Shown: piece by piece, positions 6,701-17,252 of the stretch
Numbering within the stretch: position 1 is the first letter of the stretch
Layout: each line of letters begins with the position of its first letter
NCBI GenBank assembly: GCA_018228645.1
Contig: CP073693.1
Span: 2,924,416-2,988,415 of the forward strand
Origin: Clostridiaceae bacterium Marseille-Q4143
Lineage (GTDB): Bacteria > Bacillota > Clostridia > Lachnospirales > Lachnospiraceae
Reading direction: 5' to 3'
DNA: 64,000 nt
Position numbers and translations under genes: made by a program
Notes under the pieces: model-generated
Database searches by the model: none
Seen by the model: the letters and a program-made list of their open reading frames with translations, nothing else
What the model was told of the DNA's origin: nothing

Positions 6701-8132
6701 TTGCCGCAAAATTTCCAAGGAACGAGCCACATCCGGAAGAACAGGCCTCATTGACCAGAATGTTAGTGATAATGCCATGATCCAGCCAGATTGCTTTCAT
6801 ATCCTGTCCTCCGATATCCAGAAGAAATGTGGCATCTTTAACATATTTTTCCGCTGCTCTTGCATGCGCAACCGTCTCTACAGTATGGCATTCCGTATCA
6901 AATGCCTTTGCAAACAGCATTTCTCCATATCCTGTAGTTCCTGCTGCCAGAATCTGCAGATCTGCTCCAGCCTGTCTGTAACGTTCCCGCATATCTATGA
7001 GTGCCGTCTTCGCCACTGTCAGCGGATCTCCTTCATTGGGAGCATAAAATGATCCCAGAATCTCCTCTCTTTCATCTATCAGTGCAAATTTTGTCGTCGT
7101 ACTGCCGGAATCAATACCAAGGTAAGCTCTTACTGTCTCTCCTTTTTCCGGCAGCTTCCATTCCGGAGGATGATGAGAATGCCTCTTTTCAAATGCAAGC
7201 TTCTCTTTTTCAGAAGCAAAGAACGGTTTTGCACTGTCTGAAATCTCCCCTTGCTCACTCTGTTCTTCCAGAAGCAGCTGTTTCATCAGTTTTGGAATCT
7301 CACGTGCTTCTCCCTCATCTGTAAACAGTTCTTCCAGCGAAAGGGCTGCACCATATGCCACCATCAGTTCCGGATGTTCCGGAATCAGAGTCTCCTCTTC
7401 TTTCAATCCCAGACGTTCCGCAAAAACACGGATCAGCGTCGGGTTAAAGGTCAATGGACCACCTTCAAAAATGACCGGTTTTTCAATGTCCAGTCCCTGT
7501 GCAAGACCTCCAATCGTTTGCTTTGCAATAGCATGAAACGCAGAAAGTGCCAGATCTTCCCTGGCAATTCCCTGATTTAGAAGCGGCTGAATATCTGTTT
7601 TTGCATAAACACCGCATCGTCCGGATATATCATACACACAGGTCCCCTTTGCAGCCAGTGCATTAAATTCCTCCACCGGCACCTGAAGAATAGATGCAAT
7701 TTCATCAATAAATGCCCCGGTTCCTCCGGCGCAGCTTCCATTCATTCTCATATCGGTAACATTTAGAAGCCCTGTGTTCTCATCTTCTTTAAAAAAAATC
7801 ATTTTTGCATCCTGTCCGCCCAGCTCAATGGCCGTTCTGACATGATGATACTGCTCTCTTAATGCCATGGAATTGGCAACCACTTCCTGAATAAACGGTA
7901 CATGCAGTCTCTCTGAGAGAAGTTTTGCTCCGGAACCCGTGAGCACCAGTCTGATTTTTGTATGTGGGAAGGCTTTTTCCAGTCGTCTCAGGGCATCATA
8001 TACGCTGTGTACCTGAGCTGCCTGATGCCTTCTATAATCCGAGTAAACAACTTTTCCGTTCTCCGGATTGATCGCAGCTATTTTGGTTGTAGTAGAACCG
8101 ACGTCAATGCCGGTCAACAATATTTCCTTCAC
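3726..8132 (-). CDS. Two-headed 2-hydroxyacyl-CoA dehydratase activase-type protein
   Basis: A very large (about 1468 residues) cytoplasmic protein joining two BadF/HgdC-type ATPase domains and a dehydratase-like C-terminal part. First ASKHA domain: GIDVGSTTTK near residue 10, NGSCAGGTGAF and GRCGVYAKTD with the iron-sulfur cysteines. Second: GIDSGSTTTK near 340, NEACSSGCGSF and GSRCTVFMNSS. Then a cysteine cluster CPFCTNHCRR and the long region resembling the D-component of 2-hydroxyglutaryl-CoA dehydratase. Such activases fire electrons into the dehydratase using ATP; the target is unknown and no HgdAB pair is nearby. An ATG exists at 8147 but lacks a ribosome site; the GTG at 8132 has GAGG nine bases upstream. 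Confidence 0.85.
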   Translation of the reverse strand: MKEILLTGIDVGSTTTKIAAINPENGKVVYSDYRRHQAAQVHSVYDALRRLEKAFPHTKIRLVLTGSGAKLLSERLHVPFIQEVVANSMALREQYHHVRTAIELGGQDAKMIFFKEDENTGLLNVTDMRMNGSCAGGTGAFIDEIASILQVPVEEFNALAAKGTCVYDISGRCGVYAKTDIQPLLNQGIAREDLALSAFHAIAKQTIGGLAQGLDIEKPVIFEGGPLTFNPTLIRVFAERLGLKEEETLIPEHPELMVAYGAALSLEELFTDEGEAREIPKLMKQLLLEEQSEQGEISDSAKPFFASEKEKLAFEKRHSHHPPEWKLPEKGETVRAYLGIDSGSTTTKFALIDEREEILGSFYAPNEGDPLTVAKTALIDMRERYRQAGADLQILAAGTTGYGEMLFAKAFDTECHTVETVAHARAAEKYVKDATFLLDIGGQDMKAIWLDHGIITNILVNEACSSGCGSFLGNFAANLHIPMQEIASAAFSSEHPAALGSRCTVFMNSSIITEQRNGKLPEDIMAGLCRSIIENVFTKVIRISNVDSLGDRIVVQGGTFENDAVLCALEQYLGREVIRAPYPGIMGAIGVALITKEQFEAGKKKASFIGLDALDDFSYSREANLPCPFCTNHCRRTIVKFSNGNSWITNNRCERGEILGDPKDAKVREKLKEVRKEKDAVPNLFDLREKLLFEEYPYSKLLPEKETVIGIPRVLSYWDTMPFWTTFFRSLGYQVQISDKSTRKIYESGLSAVTSDTVCFPAKLVHGHIRNLAEHHVDRIFMPTITTVSSENTASTSESMCAIVKGYPIVIRNSDNPEKRFHIPFDAPLFHWYRTEDRNRQLAAYMKDTFDISPDITKKAIEAADQAQTSFERQLKDAGEKVMQQVRSEGRYAVVLASRPYQNDALVNHDLPKMFTSMGIPVLTADSVPGVTEVDLSNSRLDIVNNYHARMLSSAVLAAESEHLEYVQIVSFGCGHDAYLSDEIIRMMKEISGKTPLILKLDESDVQGPLKIRVRSFIETVEMSRELHMHREIHALSDPYPVKFTKKCRKERIVLVPNTSHAFCRVMSAALSGQGIRAVPLEVGRKDAIRLGKQYVHNDICFPAQIVIGEALAALRSGKYDGQQVAVGMGKYVGDCRLTHYGALLRKALDDAGYEDVPVLTNDDVDVHHMHPGFKMNMLSAVRIAFALPMIDALEELLRKIRPYERINGSADAAFERAMDQVIYGMMRSGVPGAKKGFRKAIEIMKEVEYDRSVPKPGVLIVGEYLLNFHPGANHDIEKYLEQNGFEIIEAKMTDVIRKTYFYQGSQIREYHLKKPLDKKAWFAIVDKVFNMAHDMTDEIALAHPLYEKACRMQDLVKESDPIIHHTFDAGEGVLIPGEILHHAAHGCKAFIILQPFGCLPNHVVGRGISKRLKELYPNVQILPLDYDPDVSFANIENRLQMLIMNTKAAAEEERRQEEQKKTQQKGA

Positions 8133-8162
8133 TCTTTTGTACCTCATCTGAACAATCCAATA

Positions 8163-8202
8163 AGGCGGGTCTTTGGAATAATGGAATTCCTCCGACCCGC
8201 CT
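8163..8202. terminator. Strong hairpin downstream of atpC, U-tract missing
   Basis: Arms AGGCGGGTC (8163-8171) and GACCCGCCT (8194-8202) pair perfectly with an inner GGAAT/ATTCC stem. On the minus strand only TTATTGG follows, so termination would be poor. It may instead stabilise the 3' end of the ATP synthase message or lower readthrough into the activase gene. Confidence 0.5.
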
Positions 8203-8231
8203 CGCGGATGGTCACTGTCCTACCAGACAGT

Positions 8232-8645
8232 CTATCTCAAAAACTTTTCGGTCTCCTTCAGACGCGTCAATGCACGGGCCAAAGCTGCCTGTGTCGTATG
8301 ATACTCCTGAATACTCTGCTTCTGACGAAGACGCTCCTGCGCACGCTCCAATGCCTCTTTTGCACGGTTGACATCCACTTCTTCCGGACGCTCCACCGTA
8401 TCGGCAAGGACGGTAACACGGTTGTTAGCAGCCATGCAAAACCCTTTTCCAAGGACTGCATAGGACCATTCTCCGCCTTCTTCCTTCTGCATACGCATTT
8501 CGCCGTTCTGTACGGCAATAATGGTTTCTTCATGATGTGCCATAATTGCCTGCTCACCATCTACTGCCGGGATAATCAAGCAATGGCAGAAACCTTCATA
8601 AAAAATTCGGTTACTGGATATGATTTTCACATAAAATTTCGACAT
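8232..8645 (-). CDS. atpC: ATP synthase epsilon subunit
   Basis: 137 residues, the usual size. It is the rotor-stalk and regulatory subunit of F1. The N-terminal beta-sandwich (FYVKIISSNRIFYEG, then LIIPAVDGEQAIMAHHEETI) and the C-terminal helical hairpin (EEVDVNRAKEALERAQERL) are both present. Last gene of the atp operon, 12 bases after atpD, followed by the 8163-8202 hairpin. Confidence 0.95.
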   Translation of the reverse strand: MSKFYVKIISSNRIFYEGFCHCLIIPAVDGEQAIMAHHEETIIAVQNGEMRMQKEEGGEWSYAVLGKGFCMAANNRVTVLADTVERPEEVDVNRAKEALERAQERLRQKQSIQEYHTTQAALARALTRLKETEKFLR

Positions 8646-8657
8646 GATCCATCACCT

Positions 8658-10978
<2,321 letters not shown>

Positions 10979-10979
10979 A

Positions 10980-13010
10980 CTACTTCACCACCTGACTCTT
11001 GTATTCCTTTACTGCATCTACAATCTTACTGATCAGTGTATCACTCAGACTGTGAAGTTCTTCGATCTCTTCACCGATCTGCGGATGTTTCTGATCAATC
11101 CATGCAAGCATTTCTTTCTGGAACTTCTTCAGTTCTTTTACAGGGACATCCAGGAACAGTTTATGCGTTGCTGCACACAGAGTAATTACCTGCTCATGCA
11201 GAGACAGCGGAGATCCCAGCGGCTGTTTTAAAAGTTCCATCATTCGCTTACCATATTCCAGCTGTTCCTTCGTAATCGCATCCAGATCAGAACTGAACTG
11301 GGTAAATACTTCCATCTCACGATACTGAGCCAGATCCACACGAATACTTCCGGCAACCTTCTTCATTGCTTTTGTCTGTGCTGCACCACCTACACGGGAT
11401 ACTGACAGACCGACATTGACTGCCGGGCGCATACCTGCGTTGAAAAGATCACTCTCCAGGAAAATCTGACCATCTGTAATGGAAATAACATTGGTCGGAA
11501 TATATGCTGATACATCACCTGCCTGAGTCTCAATGATCGGCAGTGCGGTAATGGAACCGCCGCCCAGCTTGTCGCTCAAACGGCTGGAACGCTCCAGCAG
11601 ACGGGAATGCAGATAGAATACATCACCCGGATATGCCTCTCGTCCTGGAGAACGCTCCAGCAAAAGGGACAATGCACGATATGCTACTGCATGCTTGGAA
11701 AGGTCGTCATATACAATCAGGACATCCTGTCCTCTGTGCATAAAGAATTCTGCCAGTGCGGTTCCTGAATACGGAGCCAGATACTGCAGAGGAGCCGGAT
11801 CACTTGCTGTAGAAGATAATACAATCGTGTAGTCCATAGCACCGTGTTTTTCAAAATTATGCACCAGCTTGGATACGGTAGATGCTTTCTGACCAATTGC
11901 AACATAAATACAGATCACATTCTTACCCTTCTGATTCAGAATGGTGTCTGTAGCAATGGAAGTCTTACCTGTCTGACGGTCACCAATGATCAGCTCACGC
12001 TGTCCGCGTCCAATAGGGAACATAGAGTCAATAGACAGAATACCTGTCTCAAGCGGTGTATCGACAGACTGACGGTCAATAATGCCTGGTGCCGGTTCTT
12101 CAACTGCACGGTAATCGGTAGTCTCGATTTTTCCTTTTCCATCAATCGGTTCACCAAGAGCATTTACTACTCGGCCAATATAGCCATCGCCTACCGGGAT
12201 ACCTGCCATCTTACCAGTACGTGCTGCACGGCTTCCTTCCTCAATCTCGGTATCTTTTCCAAGAAGGATGCAGCCAATCTCGTGCTCACGAATATCCTGT
12301 ACCATGGCTTTCTCACCATTGTCAAATACAAGGATTTCGCCATACATGGCATGATCAACACCGTCAATATATGCAATACCATCACCGACGCGGCTGACTA
12401 CACCAACTTCCTGGCTTGCAATGTCCACATCGTTCATGCTGCCTTTTAAGATGCTGATAATTGCCTTCTGCGCAACGAGCGGACCATCACCGGACACATC
12501 TAACAACTGCAATTTTTCCTGCAGTGCTTTCTTACGTCCGGAAGCACTCCAGTCGAATTCCTCATTTCCGGCATGAAGAATAAAACCACTTCCAAGCGCT
12601 TTATTCTGTTTTCTGGAAATATTCAGGACCCTGTCCGGGTACTGATGTTTTAAAAATTTGATAATACCTTCATACTGAGCATCATCCGGTTCAGAAACAT
12701 ATTCCAGGACGCAGGAAAGAGGTGTTCTCTCTTCCTCTGACATCTCCATATATGCCTTTAAAATATCCTGTAAAGAACCAAGAGCACCATCCTCCACCAG
12801 GGAAAGGAGGAATTCTCTGGACTCTGTCGGGAAAATTTCCTGAATAATATCCTCCCGTTTCATACGGGTGGTTGCCGGATTTTCCAGCTCAGTCTGAATC
12901 TGCGGAACTGCTTTCAGAATATCTACGGCATGCTGCAGGACTTCCGGCCGCATCCGTACTGCTGTAAGCCGATCCAGATAGGAACTAAGATTCTTCATGA
13001 GTTGTCTCAC
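10980..13010 (-). CDS. atpA: Fused ATP synthase delta-alpha subunit (AtpH-AtpA)
   Basis: One 676-residue frame carries two subunits. Residues 1-170 are a slightly short delta subunit: the helical N-terminal domain, then [16 protein letters not shown] (138-153), the conserved delta C-terminal signature. Residues about 176-676 are a full alpha subunit, with [12 protein letters not shown] (206-217), Walker A GDRQTGKT (343-350) and the usual C-terminal helices. No stop or frameshift separates them and no separate atpH exists between atpF and here. The frame overlaps the end of atpF by 26 bases. An internal ATG at 12437 (M192) with AAAAGG before it could also start a separate alpha chain. In assembled F1, delta sits on the alpha N-termini, so a fusion is structurally sensible. 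Confidence 0.93.
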   Translation of the reverse strand: MRQLMKNLSSYLDRLTAVRMRPEVLQHAVDILKAVPQIQTELENPATTRMKREDIIQEIFPTESREFLLSLVEDGALGSLQDILKAYMEMSEEERTPLSCVLEYVSEPDDAQYEGIIKFLKHQYPDRVLNISRKQNKALGSGFILHAGNEEFDWSASGRKKALQEKLQLLDVSGDGPLVAQKAIISILKGSMNDVDIASQEVGVVSRVGDGIAYIDGVDHAMYGEILVFDNGEKAMVQDIREHEIGCILLGKDTEIEEGSRAARTGKMAGIPVGDGYIGRVVNALGEPIDGKGKIETTDYRAVEEPAPGIIDRQSVDTPLETGILSIDSMFPIGRGQRELIIGDRQTGKTSIATDTILNQKGKNVICIYVAIGQKASTVSKLVHNFEKHGAMDYTIVLSSTASDPAPLQYLAPYSGTALAEFFMHRGQDVLIVYDDLSKHAVAYRALSLLLERSPGREAYPGDVFYLHSRLLERSSRLSDKLGGGSITALPIIETQAGDVSAYIPTNVISITDGQIFLESDLFNAGMRPAVNVGLSVSRVGGAAQTKAMKKVAGSIRVDLAQYREMEVFTQFSSDLDAITKEQLEYGKRMMELLKQPLGSPLSLHEQVITLCAATHKLFLDVPVKELKKFQKEMLAWIDQKHPQIGEEIEELHSLSDTLISKIVDAVKEYKSQVVK

Positions 13011-13473
13011 CTGCTTTTGTCAAAAATTGGTCATAAAGAGCTTCGTCACTGTTCTGGGACTGCATAGATTTTACTGCTGCCTCAAGGATCAGACCACGGA
13101 TTTCCTGCTCTGCTTTATTCATTACTTTTTCTTTCTGAAGAGCTGCTTCTTTCTTGGAAGATTCAACAATCTGTCCTGCCTTCTTATGCGCATCTGCTAC
13201 AATCTGATCGAATTCCACACGCGCATCTGCCTGTGCAGCCGCCATAATTTTAGCCTTTTCACTCTCGATCTGTGCCTGATACTGTGCACTTTTCGTTTTT
13301 TCTTCCTGTGCTTCCTGCTTCAGTTGTTCCGCTTCAGCATAACGCGCCTTGATCGCATCCTCACGCTTTGTGATAATGTCATTGATCGGCTTAAACAGAA
13401 ATTTACGAATAATCACATACCAGATCAACAAATTGACAATGGTAAAGACCAGATTTAAGTCTAATCTTAACAT
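12985..13473 (-). CDS. atpF: ATP synthase b subunit
   Basis: 162 residues; the peripheral stalk. One N-terminal membrane helix ([20 protein letters not shown]) followed by a long charged coiled-coil helix rich in E, K, A and Q. Normal length. It overlaps the fused delta-alpha gene, its direct binding partner in the stator. Confidence 0.95.
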   Translation of the reverse strand: MLRLDLNLVFTIVNLLIWYVIIRKFLFKPINDIITKREDAIKARYAEAEQLKQEAQEEKTKSAQYQAQIESEKAKIMAAAQADARVEFDQIVADAHKKAGQIVESSKKEAALQKEKVMNKAEQEIRGLILEAAVKSMQSQNSDEALYDQFLTKAGETTHEES

Positions 13474-13492
13474 TTACAAAATCCGCCTTTCT

Positions 13493-13717
13493 TTACTGTA
13501 ACAGAATGATGATCAGCAGTGCGATAACGAAACCGTAAATAGCGGTTGCCTCTGCAAGTGCTGCACCCAGAAGAAGAATCTTCGTGATTTTACCCTCAGC
13601 TTCCGGCTGTCTTGCAACAGCTTCTGCTGCTTTGGAAGTAGCAATACCAATACCAATACCTGCTCCAATACCTGCCAGTACGGCGATACCTGCTCCGATA
13701 GCAATTAATGTAGACAT
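13493..13717 (-). CDS. atpE: ATP synthase c subunit, proton-type binding site
   Basis: 74 residues, two membrane helices joined by the polar loop ARQPEAEGK. The ion-carrying glutamate is in [10 protein letters not shown]. In sodium-binding rings of Propionigenium and Ilyobacter the partners are Q32 and S66; the matching positions here are isoleucine (GIGIGIA) and alanine (AEAT), so proton coupling is expected. That is inference from the family alignment recalled from memory. Confidence 0.95.
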   Translation of the reverse strand: MSTLIAIGAGIAVLAGIGAGIGIGIATSKAAEAVARQPEAEGKITKILLLGAALAEATAIYGFVIALLIIILLQ

Positions 13718-13747
13718 AAAAATAATCTCCTTTTCTTTTCCTTCGTT

Positions 13748-14425
13748 TTACTCAATAGCTTCTTTAATAAACAGTCCCGTCAGGAAAACAAACACGTAGG
13801 CCTGAATCAGTCCGTCAAACACATCAAAATATGCGCTGAAAATGACCGGAAGACCGACGGGGAGGATACACTCAATCAGTTTCATAATAACGAATGCACC
13901 CAATACGTTACCAAACAGTCGCATACACAGAGAAAGCGGTTTTACAAACACTTCCAGTATGTTAATTGGGGTAACGATCGCAATTGGCTGTGTAAAGCTT
14001 TTCAGCCATCCGCGGAAACCTTTTTTGTGAATACCTGCATACTCAATGAGGAAAATACTCATCAGAGCAAGTCCTGCAGTCACATTCAGGTCTTTGGTAG
14101 GCGGTTTGAATCCAAGCATACCGATCAGGTTTGCGACACCAAGGTAAATCAGTATCGAAGTAAGATATGATGCATACCCCTTCTCTTCTTCACCGATAAT
14201 TCCCTCGCCGATTCCCTGAAGCCAGGTCACGATGTACTCCAGCATCAACTGACCTCTGCCGGGATTCTCAACCTTCAGATTTCTGGTCAACAGAATTGCT
14301 GCCAGCAGAAATACCGCCATGATAATCCATGTTACAACAACTGATTCGGAGATACCGATACCGCCTATGGTAAAGACGTTTTCACACTGCAACTCTTCCA
14401 ACAGCTTTGGCCCTAAATTACCCAT
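13748..14425 (-). CDS. atpB: ATP synthase a subunit
   Basis: 225 residues, hydrophobic, five or six membrane helices. It forms the ion half-channels against the c-ring. LCMRLFGNVLGAF contains the essential arginine of the a subunit. First gene of the operon; there is no atpI upstream. Slightly shorter than many a subunits, typical of Firmicutes. Confidence 0.95.
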   Translation of the reverse strand: MGNLGPKLLEELQCENVFTIGGIGISESVVVTWIIMAVFLLAAILLTRNLKVENPGRGQLMLEYIVTWLQGIGEGIIGEEEKGYASYLTSILIYLGVANLIGMLGFKPPTKDLNVTAGLALMSIFLIEYAGIHKKGFRGWLKSFTQPIAIVTPINILEVFVKPLSLCMRLFGNVLGAFVIMKLIECILPVGLPVIFSAYFDVFDGLIQAYVFVFLTGLFIKEAIE

Positions 14426-14491
14426 AACTGCACTTCCTTTCTAAAGAATTCTTATTTTGCCGAGGCTGTTTTTTCCTATTAAAAGAAAACC

Positions 14492-14520
14492 TTGCCTCAA
14501 AGCCTAGAACCTATTATAAT
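14492..14520 (+). promoter_or_regulatory. Promoter of the divergent LysR gene
   Basis: Plus strand: TTGCCT (14492-14497), 17 bases, TATAAT (14515-14520). Because its -10 box interlocks with the atp -10 box, RNA polymerase probably cannot occupy both at once. Confidence 0.5.
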
Positions 14521-14541
14521 ACGAAAGAAACGAAATGTATA
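14513..14541 (-). promoter_or_regulatory. Promoter of the atp operon
   Basis: Minus strand: TATACA (14541-14536), 17 bases, TATAAT (14518-14513). Start near 14506, about 80 bases before atpB. It overlaps the divergent LysR promoter almost completely. Confidence 0.55.
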
Positions 14542-14618
14542 ATCGTTTTTTTTTATTATTACCATAGATAATATGAATATCTTAACAAGATTTTTACGCA
14601 GAAAACGGGGTAAACGGA

Positions 14619-15560
14619 ATGGACATCAGCTTTGATTATTATAAAATATTTTATGAGGTGGCTAACGCGAAAAATATTTCCCTGGCGGCACAACATCTGT
14701 GTCTGACACAGCCGACGGTCACAAAATATATCCAGAATCTGGAACAGGAACTGCAGTGCAAGCTGTTCCTCCGTTCTCGAAAAGGTGTTACTCTCACTGC
14801 CGAAGGCCAGATGCTTCTCCGACAGGTAAGCCGTGCTGTTCAGCAAATGGACCGTGCCGGTGGCATGCTTCAGGAATTCGTCAACTGTCAGAGCGGCAAG
14901 ATCAATATCGGTGCCAGCGAACTGACCATGCGTTACTATCTTCTTCCCTACCTGGAACAGTTTCGCCAGCAGTTTCCCAATGTCAATATGCAGATTCACT
15001 CCTTCTCCACACCAGGCTCCGTATCTGCACTGAATGCCGGAACCGTCGACTTCACCGTCTCCATTACGCCCATTGAAGGAGCCGATCATTTTCATGTAAC
15101 ACGGGTCTCTGATTTTCAGGATATCGTCATTGCAGGAAATCATTATACATTTTTACAGGGACGGACAATGACTTTAAAAGAATTGAGTACCTATCCTCTC
15201 GTCTGTATGGAAAAAGGCACTACCACCCGAAAATTCTGGGACAGTATCTTCAAAGACCATGGCTGCGAACTTCGCCCGAATATTGAGGTAAACTCCAATG
15301 ACCTGGTCGCTCCAACCGTTCTTCATAACCTTGGTATCGGCTTTGTGCCCTACAAGTTTGCCCGTTCCTATCTGATGAACTACGGACTTATCCAACTGAA
15401 TCTGGATATTCCTGTTCCCAGACGCGGTATCTGTATCGTCCAGAATCCCCAGCATCCTCTGTCTCCTGCCGCCAAAGCACTTCTCGATATGCTGATGAAT
15501 CATTCTTCTGATACAATCTCTACCTATTCAGAAAATGAAGGCAACACACTTGCCTTTTAA
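14619..15560 (+). CDS. LysR family transcriptional regulator (divergent from atp operon)
   Basis: 313 residues. N-terminal winged helix-turn-helix ([23 protein letters not shown], about 20-45, in pieces typical of LysR), then a periplasmic-binding-like effector domain from about residue 92 (GKINIGAS) to 290. The effector is unknown; it resembles the CysB/CysL/YofA-like group in general plan only. The divergent position and interlocked promoters make it a candidate regulator of itself and of the ATP synthase operon, which would be unusual. It ends 89 bases before lexA. Confidence 0.88.
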   Translation: MDISFDYYKIFYEVANAKNISLAAQHLCLTQPTVTKYIQNLEQELQCKLFLRSRKGVTLTAEGQMLLRQVSRAVQQMDRAGGMLQEFVNCQSGKINIGASELTMRYYLLPYLEQFRQQFPNVNMQIHSFSTPGSVSALNAGTVDFTVSITPIEGADHFHVTRVSDFQDIVIAGNHYTFLQGRTMTLKELSTYPLVCMEKGTTTRKFWDSIFKDHGCELRPNIEVNSNDLVAPTVLHNLGIGFVPYKFARSYLMNYGLIQLNLDIPVPRRGICIVQNPQHPLSPAAKALLDMLMNHSSDTISTYSENEGNTLAF

Positions 15561-15630
15561 GAACATATGTACAAAACATTTGTTTGCTTTTTTTGCCTGT
15601 ACATGCTATAATACAAAAAACGAATGTTCG
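15561..15630 (+). promoter_or_regulatory. lexA promoter with SOS boxes
   Basis: Extended -10 TGCTATAAT (TATAAT at 15607-15612) with TTGCTT (15584-15589) 17 bases upstream. Around it are GAACATATGTAC (15561-15572), one base off GAAC-N4-GTTC, AAACATTTGTTT (15574-15585) over the -35, and CGAATGTTCG (15621-15630) just past the start. This is the layout of LexA self-repression in Firmicutes. Confidence 0.65.
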
Positions 15631-15649
15631 ACTAGCAGGAGGAACTTTT

Positions 15650-16267
15650 ATGAGTTATGGAAAGATCACACCAAAACAACAGGAGATTCTGGATTTTATC
15701 AAATCTGAGATATTGAATAAGGGTTATCCGCCTGCAGTCAGGGATATCTGTGAAGCTGTCCATCTAAAATCCACCTCCTCAGTGCATTCTCATCTGGAAA
15801 CACTGGAAAAAAATGGTTATATCAGAAGAGACCCCACCAAGCCTCGTGCTATTGAGATTATGGATGATCAGTTTAACCTGCCCCGCCGCGAGATGGTCAA
15901 TGTTCCTATGATTGGTACCGTTGCCGCAGGACAGCCAATTCTGGCGCAGGAACATATTGAAGGCTACTTCCCCATCCCGGCAGAATACATGCCTAATACA
16001 GACTGCTTTATGCTGAAAGTAAAGGGCGAAAGTATGGTGAATGCCGGTATTTTCAGCGGCGACTATATTATGGTTCGTCAGCAGAGTAATGCGGAGAACG
16101 GAGATATGGTAGTGGCGCTGGTAGAGGACTCTGCTACTGTCAAGACCTTTTATAAAGAAGACGGTCATATCCGCCTTCAGCCGGAAAATGATTCCATGGA
16201 TCCGATCATTCTGGATGATGTACAGATTCTTGGTAAAGTATTCGGCGTGTTCCGCATGTTCAATTAA
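15650..16267 (+). CDS. lexA: LexA repressor of the SOS response
   Basis: 205 residues. Binds SOS boxes as a dimer and cleaves itself when RecA filaments form on damaged DNA. N-terminal winged helix ([17 protein letters not shown]...[10 protein letters not shown]), the cleavage site Ala-Gly in GTVAAGQP, catalytic serine in KGESM and catalytic lysine in ATVKTF. Start at the ATG 15650 with a perfect AGGAGG seven bases upstream. Confidence 0.97.
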   Translation: MSYGKITPKQQEILDFIKSEILNKGYPPAVRDICEAVHLKSTSSVHSHLETLEKNGYIRRDPTKPRAIEIMDDQFNLPRREMVNVPMIGTVAAGQPILAQEHIEGYFPIPAEYMPNTDCFMLKVKGESMVNAGIFSGDYIMVRQQSNAENGDMVVALVEDSATVKTFYKEDGHIRLQPENDSMDPIILDDVQILGKVFGVFRMFN

Positions 16268-16283
16268 GTTCATAAAAAGCAAA

Positions 16284-16326
16284 AGCGCTTTCTGATGAAT
16301 CAGATCATCAGAAAGCGCTCTTTTTG
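16284..16326. terminator. Bidirectional terminator between lexA and the convergent gene
   Basis: AGCGCTTTCTGATG (16284-16297) pairs perfectly with CATCAGAAAGCGCT (16306-16319), followed by CTTTTTG. A-runs on the other side let it work for the minus-strand gene as well. Confidence 0.9.
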
Positions 16327-16328
16327 TA

Positions 16329-17252
16329 TTAGTTCATATTTTTCTGAATTTTATCGCCCAGTCCGCGGATGCCTACACTGTATCCATAGATTGGGTGTTT
16401 TAATTGAGTGTTCTCCTCATGCTTTTGCATTTCTATATAGGCGCTTTCTTCCTCTTCCAGACGCAGCACTGACAGACAGTCATAGTTCCGCCCTTCATCT
16501 CCATATACGATCTGAAAATCATTAGCCTGATAATAATAAAAGGCTCCTGATGCAAACTGTTCCGTATATTCCTCTCCGTAAAAAACTTCTGCAATGGTTG
16601 TTGCATTTTGCGGTGATTCCGTCCAACTGTCATCTGCTTCCCTATCGGTAAGCAGATTATAGATCTCTGCATAATAAATCTGGCAGGTGGATGCATTTAC
16701 AAGAAAATAGTAATCAAATGTCTGTTCATCAGAAAAACGCAAATACCAGAGATTCATCATCTGCATCATATGGCTATCCGGGTCAGATTCACAAGTCAGG
16801 CTGTAATATTTCGCAAATCGAAGTTCATCCATCCAATCATAAAAAGCCGATGCTTCCTTTACTACCTCCTTTTTTCCTGTCTCCATAAGATAATTTTCAT
16901 AGATTCCGGGTTCCAGCCATGGAATATAGCCATCTCCGGCTGCCAGCGCTACCTGATCTGTGATCTGGGCAATCAATGTACTGTTCTGCCAGGTTTCCTG
17001 ATCAGAATAATTGGATAACAGCATCAAATTCCCGCTGTTTCCAATGGAGTTCAGAAGTTTTACCTGATCGACCAACTGATCGGAACTCTGTTCCAGGAAA
17101 GAAAAACTGTCACGATTCACCACGGACACCGTATTCAGGTTTGTCTGATCCAGCATCCGGCTAAAATATCTCGGACCGATGATGGTCCCAACTGCAAGGC
17201 CGATCACTCCGCACAGACAGATAAAGAACCGGCGGTTAATCTTCCTTATCAT
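16329..17252 (-). CDS. Membrane-anchored extracellular protein in a two-component operon
   Basis: 307 residues from the ATG at 17252, which has GGAGG six bases upstream; longer frames lack a site. One N-terminal membrane helix (FFICLCGVIGLAVGTIIG, about 9-27), then a soluble extracellular domain of about 280 residues rich in D, E, Y and Q (GYIPWLEPGIYENYL; SQYYFLVNAST-like core). No family recognised. It overlaps the end of the histidine kinase gene by 17 bases, so it is probably the third member of the response regulator-kinase operon and may sense or modulate the kinase signal. Confidence 0.7.
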   Translation of the reverse strand: MIRKINRRFFICLCGVIGLAVGTIIGPRYFSRMLDQTNLNTVSVVNRDSFSFLEQSSDQLVDQVKLLNSIGNSGNLMLLSNYSDQETWQNSTLIAQITDQVALAAGDGYIPWLEPGIYENYLMETGKKEVVKEASAFYDWMDELRFAKYYSLTCESDPDSHMMQMMNLWYLRFSDEQTFDYYFLVNASTCQIYYAEIYNLLTDREADDSWTESPQNATTIAEVFYGEEYTEQFASGAFYYYQANDFQIVYGDEGRNYDCLSVLRLEEEESAYIEMQKHEENTQLKHPIYGYSVGIRGLGDKIQKNMN

